A stretch of DNA of 64,000 nucleotides from CAWJMD01 sp963700925 (GCA_963700925.1 OY969553.1:434001-498000), one strand, 5' to 3'; numbered from the stretch's first letter, positions 40,311 to 49,791 are shown. Numbers and translations are program-made. Notes: generated by a model from the sequence alone, not told the origin.

Positions 40311-41140
40311 CCGATGAACCTCAGATCTGTGATGACGCCCGCGGCCACGAGGCCGATGTAGGCGTCGGTGACGATCAGGCTGCCGATGGTGATCCAGGCC
40401 AGCTCCATGTGCCGGCCGTTGAGCCGCGAGACCTGCTGCCAGGCCTTGTAGCGCACCGGGTGCTTCGAGAAGCTGTTGATCTTGCCCGCCACGATGTGCC
40501 GGCACGAGTGGCACGACACCGTGTAGCCCCAGAGCAGCACGACGTTGGCCACGATGATCACGTTTCCGAGCCCGAAGCCGAACCCGCTCGGTGAGTGGAA
40601 CGCGAGGATCGCGTCGTACGTGTTGATCACCGAGATGACCAGCGCCGCGTAGAAGGCGTAGCGGTGCATGTTCTGGATGATCAGCGGGAACCGCGTCTCA
40701 CCGGTGTAGGCACCGTGAGGTTCCGCGACCGCGCACGCCGGCGGCGACAGCCAGAAGGACCGGTAGTAGGCCTTGCGGTAGTAGTAACAGGTCAGCCGGA
40801 AGAGCAGGAGGAACGGCAGCGACAGGATCGCCAGCGGGACGAGGGGCGGGAACGCCGGCAGGAACTCGCCGAAGTGGGCCGATCCCTCGACACACGTCTC
40901 GCTCACGCACGGCGACACGAAGGGCGTCAGATAGTGGTAGTCGTCGACCCAGTAGTTCTTCTGGCTGGCGGTGCGCGCGAGGCCGTAGACGAGGAAGAAC
41001 AGCAGGCCACCGACGGTCAGGGCCGGCGACACCCACCAGCGGTCGGTGCGCAGGGTGCGGCGGTCGATGCGGGCCCGGCCCGGAGCGCCGACGCCCGCCA
41101 CGCCGACCGGCGCGCTGCTGTCGGTAGAGGACGTGGTCAT
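40307..41140 (-). CDS. sdhC: Succinate dehydrogenase membrane anchor subunit
   Basis: 277-aa integral membrane protein with about five hydrophobic helices (for example ALTVGGLLFFLVYGLA, PLAILSLPFLLLFRL, YAFYAALVISVINTYDAILAF, VIIVANVVLLWGYTVSCHSC). It carries quinone-site and possible heme-ligand histidines and is the single large anchor of actinobacterial Sdh1-type complexes (Rv0249c-like). The ATG at 41140 follows GGGAG. First gene of sdhCAB. Heme content cannot be decided from sequence alone. Confidence 0.85.
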   Translation of the reverse strand: MTTSSTDSSAPVGVAGVGAPGRARIDRRTLRTDRWWVSPALTVGGLLFFLVYGLARTASQKNYWVDDYHYLTPFVSPCVSETCVEGSAHFGEFLPAFPPLVPLAILSLPFLLLFRLTCYYYRKAYYRSFWLSPPACAVAEPHGAYTGETRFPLIIQNMHRYAFYAALVISVINTYDAILAFHSPSGFGFGLGNVIIVANVVLLWGYTVSCHSCRHIVAGKINSFSKHPVRYKAWQQVSRLNGRHMELAWITIGSLIVTDAYIGLVAAGVITDLRFIG

Positions 41141-41162
41141 GTGGGCTCCCGGGCTCGGCGGG

Positions 41163-41444
41163 TCAGCGGCGACCGGGGGCCCCGAGGCCCTCGTCGTCGG
41201 AGTCGGCCCAGAAGTCGGACGAGTAGTCGTCGTCGGAGATGTACACGACCTCGGTGTCTCCCGCAGCGCCACGGCGCGGCGCGGACTCCGCCAGCAGGTT
41301 CAGGTCGGCAGCCAGCCGAGCGACGTCGTCCTTGAGCCGGTGGACGTCGACGGTGTCGCCGTAGTCGGCGCTCAGCGAGAGCAGCGTCCGGCGTAGGTCG
41401 GCGACCAGCGAGCGGGCGTGCGCGATGTCGCTCTCTGCTGTCAT
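41163..41444 (-). CDS. Small acidic conserved hypothetical protein
   Basis: 93-aa protein: a helical N-terminus (DIAHARSLVADLRRTLLSLS, then VHRLKDDVARLAADLNLLAE) and a strongly acidic C-terminus (YISDDDYSSDFWADSDDEG followed by LGAPGRR). I recognise no domain. The start at 41444 has only a weak ribosome site. The gene lies 22 bases before sdhC on the same strand, so it may head the sdh operon. Confidence 0.65.
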   Translation of the reverse strand: MTAESDIAHARSLVADLRRTLLSLSADYGDTVDVHRLKDDVARLAADLNLLAESAPRRGAAGDTEVVYISDDDYSSDFWADSDDEGLGAPGRR

Positions 41445-41702
41445 GGGTTCATCCGCATCCGTCGATCCGACCCTCCTGGTCCGCCGCGTCGCGGACCGAC
41501 TCGCGCAGTCTGCCGAGACCCTGGGGCCAGGACAAGCCTGGCGCGCGTGATGTGTCGCTGATAGGAGCAGTTGTACACAGGGGAGGATCCGCGGCGGACG
41601 GAGGGGGCCCACAGCGATCCCGTCCTCGCAGTGTGGGGCCCACAACCCACTCGCGGCGGCGCTGAACCTGACACCGAGAATGAACGCCGTGCTCGCTGGC
41701 GC

Positions 41703-43130
41703 TCAGCCGACCCATGCACGGGCAGTGGCCAGCGCTGTGCGCGCCTGCTCCAGCTGCTCGGCCACCCGTACCGGCGCGGTACCCCCGACGGCGTCGCGGC
41801 TGGCGAGCGAGCCCTCGACCGTCAGGACCTCGCGCACGGCCGGCGTGAGCGCCGGGTCGATCGCGGCGAGGTCGTGATCGGAGAGGTCCCACAGCTCGAT
41901 GCCGCGCTCCTCGCACACGCGTACGCAGGCGCCGGCGACCTCGTGGGCGACCCGGAACGGCGTGCCCTCGCGCACCAGCCACTCGGCGACGTCGGTCGCG
42001 AGCGCGAAGCCCTGCGGTGCCAGCTCGGCCATCCGATCGGTGTGGAAGGTCAGGGTCGCCACCATGCCGGCCACCGCGGGGAGCAGGACCTCGAGGGTGT
42101 CGACGGCGTCGAACACCGGCTCCTTGTCCTCCTGCAGGTCGCGGTTGTACGCGAGCGGCAGCCCTTTCAGCGTGGCGAGCAGCCCGGTCAGGTCACCGAT
42201 CAGTCGACCGGCCTTGCCACGCGCGAGCTCGGCGACGTCGGGGTTCTTCTTCTGCGGCATGATCGACGACCCCGTGGAGAAGGCGTCGTCGAGGGTGACG
42301 AACGAGAACTCCTTGGTGGCCCAGACGATCACCTCCTCGCTGATGCGCGACAGGTCGACACCGACCATCGCGGCGACGAACGCGAACTCGGCCACCACGT
42401 CGCGGGCCGCCGTCCCGTCGATCGAGTTCTGGACGGGTCCGTCGAATCCGAGGTCGGACGCGACTGCGGCGGGGTCCAGCCCCAGCGACGAGCCGGCCAG
42501 CGCCCCTGACCCGTACGGCGACAGTGCTGCCCTGACGTCCCAGTCGCGGAGGCGGTCGACGTCGCGCAGCAGCGGCCAGGCGTGCGCCAGCAGGTGGTGG
42601 GCGAGCAGCACCGGCTGGGCGTGCTGGAGGTGGGTGCGCCCGGGCATCGGCGCATCGGGGTGCGCGGCGGCCTGCTCGACCAGGGCCTCAACGACGTCCA
42701 GGACTCCCCCGGCGACGCGACGGGCGTTCTCGCGCAGGTACATCCGCACCAGCGTGGCGATCTGGTCGTTGCGGGAGCGGCCGGCGCGCAACCGTCCGCC
42801 GAGGTCGGCGCCCGCGCGCTCGACGAGCCCCCGCTCGAGAGCGGAGTGCACGTCCTCGTCGGACTCGGCCGGCACGAAAGCGCCGGACGCCACGTCGCCG
42901 TCCAGCCGGTCGAGCGCGTCGAGCATCCCGGCCCGGGCGTCGTCGTCGAGCAGGCCCGCGGAGTGCAGCACGCGGGCGTGCGCCCGCGACCCCTCGATGT
43001 CGTGGCGGGCCAGCCGCCAGTCGAAGTGGGTGCTCTTGGACAGGGCGGCGAGCGCGTCGGCCGGGCCGCCGCTGAAGCGGCCGCCCCAGAGCGCGCCGGA
43101 CGGCGTCGTGCGTTCGGCCCTCGGGCCCAT
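41703..43130 (-). CDS. argH: Argininosuccinate lyase
   Basis: 475-aa enzyme for the last arginine step, splitting argininosuccinate into arginine and fumarate. The fumarase-superfamily signature is GSSIMPQKKNPDVAELARGK. Substrate regions LKGLPLAYNRDLQEDKEPVFD and GRTHLQHAQPVLLAHHL are intact. The ATG at 43130 overlaps the argG stop by one base (TGATG). Last gene of the arg operon. Confidence 0.97.
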   Translation of the reverse strand: MGPRAERTTPSGALWGGRFSGGPADALAALSKSTHFDWRLARHDIEGSRAHARVLHSAGLLDDDARAGMLDALDRLDGDVASGAFVPAESDEDVHSALERGLVERAGADLGGRLRAGRSRNDQIATLVRMYLRENARRVAGGVLDVVEALVEQAAAHPDAPMPGRTHLQHAQPVLLAHHLLAHAWPLLRDVDRLRDWDVRAALSPYGSGALAGSSLGLDPAAVASDLGFDGPVQNSIDGTAARDVVAEFAFVAAMVGVDLSRISEEVIVWATKEFSFVTLDDAFSTGSSIMPQKKNPDVAELARGKAGRLIGDLTGLLATLKGLPLAYNRDLQEDKEPVFDAVDTLEVLLPAVAGMVATLTFHTDRMAELAPQGFALATDVAEWLVREGTPFRVAHEVAGACVRVCEERGIELWDLSDHDLAAIDPALTPAVREVLTVEGSLASRDAVGGTAPVRVAEQLEQARTALATARAWVG

Positions 43131-44560
43131 CAGTCCGTCCCGACTTCCATCGCCGCGTTCTCGAGGGCCAGCTCCTCGTCACCGAGCACCGCCGGGTTCG
43201 CGGTGATCCGGTCGGCGCCGCCAGCGGGGAGGGCGCCGAAGAGCGTGCCGTGCTCGACGAGGACGTGGCCCTGGTCCAGTGGCTGGTCGGCGTAGAGCTC
43301 GAGGAGGGCGCGCGAGTCGGCGATGTCGAGGTTGCGCATGGTCAGCTGCCCGATGCGGTCGGTAGGGCCGAACGCCGCGCTCTCGGTGCGCTCCATCGAG
43401 AGCTTGTCGGGGTGGTAGGAGAAGGCCGGTCCGTCGGTGCGCAGGACCGTGTAGTCCTCGCCGCGGCGCAGCCGCAGGGTGACCTCGCCGGTGACGACCG
43501 ACGCGATCCAGCGCTGGATGGACTCACGCAGCATCAGCGACTGCGGGTCGAGCCACCGGCCCTCGTACAGCAGCCGGCCGAGCCGACGACCCTGCGCGTG
43601 GTAGCTCGCGATCGTGTCCTCGTTGTGGACGGCGTTCAGAAGCCGCTCGTAGCAAGCCCACAGCAGGGCCATGCCCGGCGCTTCGTAGACGCCCCGCGAC
43701 TTGGCCTCGATGATCCGGTTCTCGATCTGGTCGGACATGCCGAGGCCGTGCCGTCCGCCGATCGTGTTCGCGGCGTGCACGAGGGCTACGTCGTCGGGGT
43801 AGGTGGTGCCGTTGATCGCGACGGGGCGTCCGCGCTCGAAGCGCACGGTCACGTCCTCGGTCTCGATCGCGACGTCCGGGTCCCAGAACCGCACGCCCAT
43901 GATCGGGTCGACGATCTCGAGCGACACGTCGAGGTGCTCGAGGGTCTTCGCCTCGTGGGTGGCGCCCCAGATGTTCGCGTCGGTGGAGTACGCCTTCTCA
44001 GCGCTGTCGCGATAGGGCAGCTCGCGCTGGGTCAGCCACCCGCTCATCTCGGACCGGCCGCCCAGCTCGGTGACGAAGTCGCGGTCGAGCCACGGCTTGT
44101 AGATGCGCAGGTTCGGATTGGCGAGCAGTCCGTAGCGGTAGAAGCGCTCGATGTCGTTGCCCTTGAAGGTCGAGCCGTCACCCCAGATGTCCACGCCGTC
44201 CTCGTGCATGGCACGCACCAGCAGCGTGCCGGTGACCGCCCGCCCAAGTGGCGTGGTGTTGAAGTAGGTGCGGCTGCCGGACCGGATGTGGAAGGCGCCG
44301 CAGGTCATGGCGGCCAGCCCCTCCTCGACGAGGGCCTGCTTGCAGTCGACGGCCCGCGCGAGCTCGGCACCGTACTGCATCGCCCTCCCTGGGATGGCGT
44401 CGATGTCGGGCTCGTCGTACTGGCCGATGTCAGCGGTGTAGGTGCAGGGGACGGCGCCCTTCTCGCGCATCCACGCCACGGCGACGGACGTGTCCAGACC
44501 GCCTGAGAAGGCGATGCCCACGCGCTCACCGACCGGCAGTGACGTCAGGACCTTGCTCAC
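43130..44560 (-). CDS. argG: Argininosuccinate synthase, long (E. coli-type)
   Basis: 476-aa enzyme joining citrulline and aspartate with ATP. The P-loop is FSGGLDTSVAVAWM; CTYTADIGQYDEPD, NTTPLGRAVTGTLLV, KGNDIERFYRYGLLANPNLR and LGMSDQIENRIIEAKSRG follow. Length and these blocks match the E. coli-type enzyme (about 447 aa) rather than the shorter type of about 400 aa common in Gram-positives. The GTG at 44560 follows AAGGAG. It lies 49 bases after argR. Confidence 0.96.
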   Translation of the reverse strand: MSKVLTSLPVGERVGIAFSGGLDTSVAVAWMREKGAVPCTYTADIGQYDEPDIDAIPGRAMQYGAELARAVDCKQALVEEGLAAMTCGAFHIRSGSRTYFNTTPLGRAVTGTLLVRAMHEDGVDIWGDGSTFKGNDIERFYRYGLLANPNLRIYKPWLDRDFVTELGGRSEMSGWLTQRELPYRDSAEKAYSTDANIWGATHEAKTLEHLDVSLEIVDPIMGVRFWDPDVAIETEDVTVRFERGRPVAINGTTYPDDVALVHAANTIGGRHGLGMSDQIENRIIEAKSRGVYEAPGMALLWACYERLLNAVHNEDTIASYHAQGRRLGRLLYEGRWLDPQSLMLRESIQRWIASVVTGEVTLRLRRGEDYTVLRTDGPAFSYHPDKLSMERTESAAFGPTDRIGQLTMRNLDIADSRALLELYADQPLDQGHVLVEHGTLFGALPAGGADRITANPAVLGDEELALENAAMEVGTD

Positions 44561-44609
44561 TGGTGCTCCTTCAGGTTTTGCATCGCGGGGTGCTCGTGCA
44601 GGTCGTGGT

Positions 44610-45122
44610 TCAGGCCTCGTCGCGGCCGGCGGCCAGCGCGAGGAAACGGTGGGCGAGAGCGGGACCGCCCCGTGGGTCGCGAGCGATGACGACGACGGTG
44701 TCGTCGCCCGCGATGGTGCCCAGCACCGGCGGCAGCACCGACTGGTCGACGGCGGAGGCCAGGAACTGCGCGGCGCCGGGAGGTGTGCGCAGCACCACGA
44801 GGTTGGCGGACGCCTCGGCGGTGACCAGCAGCTCCTCGCACAGCCGTCCGAGGCGGGCGTCGAGCTGTTCTGAGGGAACGGCCGCACGCGGGGTGCGGTC
44901 GACCCCGGCCGCGGGGACGGCGTACACCAGCGAACCCCCGGCTGCGCGGACCTTGCTGGCCCCGATCTCGACCAGGTCGCGCGACAGGGTGGCTTGGGTG
45001 ACTTCGACGCCGTCGCGGGCGAGCAAGCTCGCGAGCTCGGGCTGGGAGTGGACGGAGTGCCGCGCCAGGATGTCCGCGATGCGGGCGTGCCTGGCGGTCT
45101 TCGTCGCGGGGATGGCTGTCAC
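44610..45122 (-). CDS. argR: Arginine repressor
   Basis: 170-aa hexameric regulator. The N-terminal winged helix has SQPELASLLARDGVEVTQAT and LSRDLVEIGASKV. The C-terminal oligomerisation and arginine-binding domain has PPVLGTIAGDDTVVVIARD. It should repress the operon when arginine is abundant, probably at the palindrome over the argC promoter (50913-50926). The GTG start overlaps the argF stop (GTGA), so the repressor is inside the operon it controls. Confidence 0.95.
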   Translation of the reverse strand: MTAIPATKTARHARIADILARHSVHSQPELASLLARDGVEVTQATLSRDLVEIGASKVRAAGGSLVYAVPAAGVDRTPRAAVPSEQLDARLGRLCEELLVTAEASANLVVLRTPPGAAQFLASAVDQSVLPPVLGTIAGDDTVVVIARDPRGGPALAHRFLALAAGRDEA

Positions 45123-46066
45123 GCGTGCGCCAGAAGCCATGTGAGCAGCGCCTTCTGGGCGTGCAGGCGGTTCTCCGCCTGGTCCCACACGACGGACGCG
45201 GGCCCGTCGATCACGTCAGCGGAGATCTCCAGACCGCGGTAGGCGGGCAGGCAGTGCAGCACGATCGCGCCGTCGGCGGCGCGTGCCAGTGCCTGCGAGT
45301 CGACGGCGAACGAAGCGAACGGGCTGGAACCTCCTGAGCGCGACTCCTTCTCGCTCTCCTGCCCCATCGAGACCCAGGTGTCTGTCGCGAGCACGTCGGC
45401 GCCGTCGGCAGCAGCTGCAGGGTCGCTGGTCACGGTCACCGAACCACCCGTGGAGGCGGCGATGCGTTCGGCGTCGGCGACCACCGCGGCGTCGGGCAGG
45501 TGGCTGGCGGGCGTCCCGATGCGCACGTGCATGCCGGCGGTCGCGCCACCCAGGGCGTAGGAGTGCGCCATGTTGTTGGCGCCGTCGCCCAGGTAGGCGA
45601 GGGTCAGGCCGGCCACGGACCCGGTGGCGCGGTCGCCCTTGTGCTCCGCGACCGTCTGAAGGTCGGCAAGGATCTGGCACGGGTGGAACATGTCGGTGAG
45701 GGCGTTGACGACGGGAACGGCACTGACAGAGGCCATCTCGTCGATGCGGGACTGCTCGAACGTGCGCCAGACGATCGCTCTGACCTGACGGTCGAGCACG
45801 CGCGTGGTGTCGGCGACCGGCTCACCGCGGCCGAGCTGGCTGCTCTGCGCGTCGATGACGAGCGGGTAGCCGCCCAGCTCTGCGATGCCGACGCTGAAGG
45901 AGACACGCGTGCGCGTGGAGGGCTTGTCGAAGATGACGGCTACGGCCTGCGGCCCCTCGAGCGGCCGCAGCGAGAGTCGGTCGGCCTTGGCCCTCACGGC
46001 GAGCGCCAGCACCTCGGCCTGCTCGCTGGGGCTGAGGTCGTCGTCGCGCAGGAAGTGCCGGGTCAT
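45119..46066 (-). CDS. argF: Ornithine carbamoyltransferase
   Basis: 315-aa enzyme that makes citrulline from ornithine and carbamoyl phosphate. Phosphate loop STRTRVSF (Val where Thr is usual), HPCQILADLQT, and HCLPAYRG of the ornithine site. The ornithine-side motif reads DTWVSMGQE. The ATG overlaps the argD stop (ATGA). Confidence 0.96.
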   Translation of the reverse strand: MTRHFLRDDDLSPSEQAEVLALAVRAKADRLSLRPLEGPQAVAVIFDKPSTRTRVSFSVGIAELGGYPLVIDAQSSQLGRGEPVADTTRVLDRQVRAIVWRTFEQSRIDEMASVSAVPVVNALTDMFHPCQILADLQTVAEHKGDRATGSVAGLTLAYLGDGANNMAHSYALGGATAGMHVRIGTPASHLPDAAVVADAERIAASTGGSVTVTSDPAAAADGADVLATDTWVSMGQESEKESRSGGSSPFASFAVDSQALARAADGAIVLHCLPAYRGLEISADVIDGPASVVWDQAENRLHAQKALLTWLLAHA

Positions 46067-47316
46067 TCGGGGGCTCCTTGGCTCGTCGCGGCGGCGCAGA
46101 GGGCGGGCAGTGCGGCGGTGAACTCTGCCGCCTGCGCCGCCGTCAGGACCAGAGGCGGCGCGAGCCGGATCGTGTCAGGGGCGACCGCGTTGACGACGAA
46201 GCCGGCGTCGAGGGCTGAAGCCGCGAGTCCGGCGGCCACGGGACGGTGCAGGCCGATCCCGAGGAGCAACCCCTCGCCGCGCACCTCGCGGACGAGCGGG
46301 TCGGCGCCGACGAGGTCGGCGCGCCAGGCCGCGCCGAGCGTGCGAGCGTGCTCGAGCAGCCCGTCGCGCTCGATGACGTGCAGGGTGGCCAGGGCCGCTG
46401 CGCAGGCCACGGGGTTGCCGCCGAACGTCGTGCCGTGCTGACCCGGGCCGAGCAGTCCCCCGGGTCCCGCGCCGAGCCCGATGACGGCACCGACGGGAAA
46501 GCCGCCTCCGAGGCCCTTGGCGACGGTCACGACGTCGGGCAGGAGCCCGTCCCCACCGAGGTGCGGGTGCTGGTGCGCGAACCACTCACCGGTGCGGCCG
46601 ACTCCGGTCTGCACTTCGTCGAGTACGAGGAGAGCCCCTGCGGCCGAGGTGATCTCACGTGCCGCCGCCAGGTAGCCAGGCGGCGCCGGCCGGACACCCG
46701 CCTCGCCCTGCACCGGCTCGAGCACGACCGCCGCGACGCTGTCGTCGACCGCGGCGGCGAGCGCGTCGACGTTGCCGAACGGCACGTGTTCCACGCCACC
46801 GGGCAGCGGCTCGAACGGCTCGCGGTACGCGGCCTTGTGGGTCAGAGACAGCGCGCCCATCGTGCGGCCGTGGAAGGCTCCCTCGGCCGCGATGATGCGC
46901 GTCCTTCCCGTGCGGCGGGTCATCTTGACCGCGGCCTCGACGGCCTCAGCGCCCGAGTTGCAGAGGAACACACGTGAACCCTCGGGGGCAGCGAGCAGGT
47001 GCAGCAACCGCTCGGCGAGGGCCACCTGGGGCCCGGTCGCGAAGAAGTTGGAGACGTGGCCGAGGGTCGCCATCTGCGCGCTGACCGCTCCGACGAGCGT
47101 CGGGTGGGCGTGGCCGAGGGCGTTCACAGCGATGCCTGCCAGCAGGTCGAGGTAGCGCCTGCCGTCGGCGTCGAAGACCTCACACCCGTTGCCGCGCACC
47201 AGAACTCGCGACGGGGTGCCGAAGGTGTTCATGATCGACCCGGTGTACCGGGCCAGGATGTCAACGGTCTGCCCGTCGGGCGCGGGAACCCCTGCTGTGG
47301 TGTTGACCTCGTTCAC
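46063..47316 (-). CDS. argD: Acetylornithine aminotransferase
   Basis: 417-aa class III PLP aminotransferase. Cofactor features: NSGAEAVEAAVKMTRR, FHGRTMGALSLT, the VLDEVQTGVGRTG aspartate, and the Schiff-base lysine in VTVAKGLGGGFPVGAV. The GTG at 47316 overlaps the argB stop (GTGA). It could also act in lysine synthesis on succinyl-diaminopimelate, as this family often does. Confidence 0.95.
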   Translation of the reverse strand: MNEVNTTAGVPAPDGQTVDILARYTGSIMNTFGTPSRVLVRGNGCEVFDADGRRYLDLLAGIAVNALGHAHPTLVGAVSAQMATLGHVSNFFATGPQVALAERLLHLLAAPEGSRVFLCNSGAEAVEAAVKMTRRTGRTRIIAAEGAFHGRTMGALSLTHKAAYREPFEPLPGGVEHVPFGNVDALAAAVDDSVAAVVLEPVQGEAGVRPAPPGYLAAAREITSAAGALLVLDEVQTGVGRTGEWFAHQHPHLGGDGLLPDVVTVAKGLGGGFPVGAVIGLGAGPGGLLGPGQHGTTFGGNPVACAAALATLHVIERDGLLEHARTLGAAWRADLVGADPLVREVRGEGLLLGIGLHRPVAAGLAASALDAGFVVNAVAPDTIRLAPPLVLTAAQAAEFTAALPALCAAATSQGAPE

Positions 47317-48251
47317 GGGACCACCATCGTTCCGGTGCCCTCGCTGGTCAGCATCTCCAGCAGCAGCGCGTGCGGCAGCCGTCCGTCGACCACCGTGGCG
47401 CGGCGCACGCCACCCCGGACGGCGCGGAGGCAGGCGTTCATCTTGGGCAGCATCCCGGAGTCGATCTGCGGCAGCACGCTCTCGAGCTCGTCGGCCCCGA
47501 TCTGCTGGACCAGCGAGGAGCGGTCGGGCCACGAGCTGTACAGCCCCTCCACATCGGTGAGGACGACGAGCTTCACGGCTCCGAGTGCCACGGCCAGGGC
47601 GGCGGCGGCGGTGTCGGCGTTGACGTTGAGCACCTGGCCGGCGGGATCGGGAGCGACCGTGGACACGACGGGGATCCGCCCGTTCGCGACGAGGTCGAGC
47701 ACCGCGGCCGGGTCGACCTGGACGACGTCGCCGACCAGGCCGACGTCGATGGGCTCGCCGTCGACGATCGGGTACGTGCGCTCCGCCCTGAGCAGTCCGG
47801 CGTCCTCGCCCGACAGCCCGACGGCGTGCGGGCCGTGCTCGTTGATCAGCCCGACGAGCTCGCGCCCGACCTGGCCCACCAGCACCATCCGTACGACGTC
47901 GACCGTCTCGGGAGTGGTGACGCGAAGGCCTGCACGGAACTCGCTCTCGATGCCGAGCCGGCCTAGCATGGAGGTCACCTGGGGGCCGCCACCGTGGACG
48001 ACGACCGCCCGGATGCCGACGTAGCGCAGCAGCACCATGTCTTCGGCGAAGGCCCTTTTGAGCCCCTCGTCGACCATCGCGTTGCCGCCGTACTTGATCA
48101 CCACCGTCTGGCCGTGGAACTCCTTGAGCCACGGCAGCGCGTCGGTGAGCACGGCGGCCCGGCGGGCGTCGCGGTCGGGGTCGTCGGGGCGCATCACCCG
48201 CGTGGTGCCCCATCTCGGGGCGGGCTGCTGGTCGTTCGTGTCGGCGGTCAT
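47313..48251 (-). CDS. argB: Acetylglutamate kinase
   Basis: 312-aa amino-acid kinase. Phosphate-binding loops are VVIKYGGNAM and VVVHGGGPQVTSML; the N-acetylglutamate site includes NVNADTAAAALAVALGA. The C-terminal EGTGTMVVP is typical of arginine-inhibitable enzymes. The ATG at 48251 overlaps the argJ stop (ATGA). Confidence 0.95.
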   Translation of the reverse strand: MTADTNDQQPAPRWGTTRVMRPDDPDRDARRAAVLTDALPWLKEFHGQTVVIKYGGNAMVDEGLKRAFAEDMVLLRYVGIRAVVVHGGGPQVTSMLGRLGIESEFRAGLRVTTPETVDVVRMVLVGQVGRELVGLINEHGPHAVGLSGEDAGLLRAERTYPIVDGEPIDVGLVGDVVQVDPAAVLDLVANGRIPVVSTVAPDPAGQVLNVNADTAAAALAVALGAVKLVVLTDVEGLYSSWPDRSSLVQQIGADELESVLPQIDSGMLPKMNACLRAVRGGVRRATVVDGRLPHALLLEMLTSEGTGTMVVP

Positions 48252-49399
48252 GTCGAGTACGCGCTGTTCTCGTGGACGTAGGCGTGCGTCAGGTCGTTGG
48301 TCCAGACAGTTGCCTGGTGGCCGCCCGACTTGAGGTCGACGGTCACCTGCACGTCGCGGCCGGAGAGGTCGACGGCGGCGGGGTCGTCGGCGGGCTCCGA
48401 GCTGCGGCACACCCAGACCCCGTTGACCGCGACGTCGAGGTCGAGCGGGTCGAACGCGGCGTCCGTCGTGCCGACGGCCGCGAGGATGCGGCCCCAGTTC
48501 GGGTCACGACCGAAGACCGCCGCCTTGAACAGGTTGCTGCGGGCGATCGCCCGTCCGACGGTCACCGCGTCGGCCTCTGCGGCCGCGCCGCGCACCTCGA
48601 TCGCGATGTCGTGCTCGGCACCTTCGGCGTCGCGCACCAGCTGCTGGGCGAGGTCGTGGCACACGACCCTCACGGCCTCCGCGAACTCAGCCGGCTCGGG
48701 GACGGTGCCCGACGCGCCGCCCGCCATCAGCACCACGGTGTCGTTGGTCGACTGGCAGCCGTCGGAGTCGACGCGGTCGAACGTGACGGCCGTGGCGGCC
48801 CGCAGCGCCGCGTCGCACCCCGCCGCGTCGACGTCGGCGTCGGTCGTGAGGACGACCAGCATCGTCGCGAGCGCGGGTGCCAGCATGCCCGCGCCCTTGG
48901 CCATCCCGCCGACGGTGAAGCCGTCGCCCCGCACCACCGCCTGCTTGGGAACGGTGTCCGTCGTCATGATCGCCGTGGCGGCCGCGTCGCCTCCGTCCGG
49001 CGAGAGTGTCTGGTGCGCAGCGCGAACGCCGGCCAGCAGCCGCTGGCGCGAGAAGGCCACGCCGATCAGCCCGGTGGAGCACACCACGACGTCGCCGGCG
49101 CCGACACCCGCGAGCTCACCCACCAGCTCGGCGGTGGCATGTGTCGTGGCGAACCCGTCCGCCCCGGTGTAGCAGTTCGCCCCACCCGAGTTGAGCACCA
49201 CGGCCCGCACGGCTCCGTCGGCGCTGGCCTGCTCGCTCCACAGCACCGGGGCGGCCTTGCACCGGTTCGACGTGTAGACGGCGGCGGCCGCGGCCCTTGG
49301 GCCGGTGCCGACGACGAGGGCGACGTCGGGCCGACCACTGGGCTTGAGGCCGGCGGTCACACCCGATGCGACGAAACCCGTTGCGGCAGTGACACTCAT
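48248..49399 (-). CDS. argJ: Bifunctional ornithine acetyltransferase/N-acetylglutamate synthase
   Basis: 383-aa Ntn-type enzyme that recycles the acetyl group. The self-cleavage site is TAIMTTDTVPK, where the first Thr after Met becomes the beta-chain nucleophile. GGMAKGAGMLAP and RDPNWGRILAAVG are present. The ATG at 49399 overlaps the stop of the ACT gene (ATGA). Whether it also makes acetylglutamate from acetyl-CoA cannot be read from sequence; no separate argA is seen here. Confidence 0.95.
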   Translation of the reverse strand: MSVTAATGFVASGVTAGLKPSGRPDVALVVGTGPRAAAAAVYTSNRCKAAPVLWSEQASADGAVRAVVLNSGGANCYTGADGFATTHATAELVGELAGVGAGDVVVCSTGLIGVAFSRQRLLAGVRAAHQTLSPDGGDAAATAIMTTDTVPKQAVVRGDGFTVGGMAKGAGMLAPALATMLVVLTTDADVDAAGCDAALRAATAVTFDRVDSDGCQSTNDTVVLMAGGASGTVPEPAEFAEAVRVVCHDLAQQLVRDAEGAEHDIAIEVRGAAAEADAVTVGRAIARSNLFKAAVFGRDPNWGRILAAVGTTDAAFDPLDLDVAVNGVWVCRSSEPADDPAAVDLSGRDVQVTVDLKSGGHQATVWTNDLTHAYVHENSAYST

Positions 49400-49791
49400 G
49401 CCGCCACGACCTCGTGACCGGCAGCCGCCCAGAGCGCGGTGGCCTCCGCCCCGGACTGCGCTGCGACCAGGATCCAATCGGTGTCGAAGGTCGACAGGGT
49501 GAAGACGCTGACTGCACCGTCGGCCAGAGGCGTCAGGAGGCGCGACAGCACCCCGGTCAGCGAGAAGTGCAGGGGTCCGGCCACCTCGAACGCGGTGAAA
49601 GGCCCCGCGACCACGCCCGGCAGGGGGTCGGGCACCTGGCTGGTCGGGCACACGACGCTGGTCTCGCTCTGCGTCCAGGTGACCGAGCCGAGCGGCGGTC
49701 CCACGGCCCAGTCGGGCACCGCACTGCCGGCGGCGAGTCGCACGACCGACACCGGCTCGGGGTGGGCCTTCAGTGTCCAGCCGGCGTTCAC
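49396..49791 (-). CDS. ACT-domain protein, CASTOR-like
   Basis: 131-aa protein with two ACT-like halves. Family blocks are VSVVRLAAGSAVPDWA, GSVTWTQSETSVVCPTSQVP, FEVAGPLHFSLTGVLSRLLT and GAVSVFTLSTFDTDWILVA. This is the bacterial ACT family related to the eukaryotic arginine sensor CASTOR. It is inserted between argC and argJ and its stop overlaps the argJ start. Arginine binding and regulation of an arg enzyme are inferred from family and position; no catalytic motif is present. The ATG start at 49791 lies 58 bases after argC, a gap containing a GAGCGAGCG repeat. Confidence 0.8.
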   Translation of the reverse strand: MNAGWTLKAHPEPVSVVRLAAGSAVPDWAVGPPLGSVTWTQSETSVVCPTSQVPDPLPGVVAGPFTAFEVAGPLHFSLTGVLSRLLTPLADGAVSVFTLSTFDTDWILVAAQSGAEATALWAAAGHEVVAA

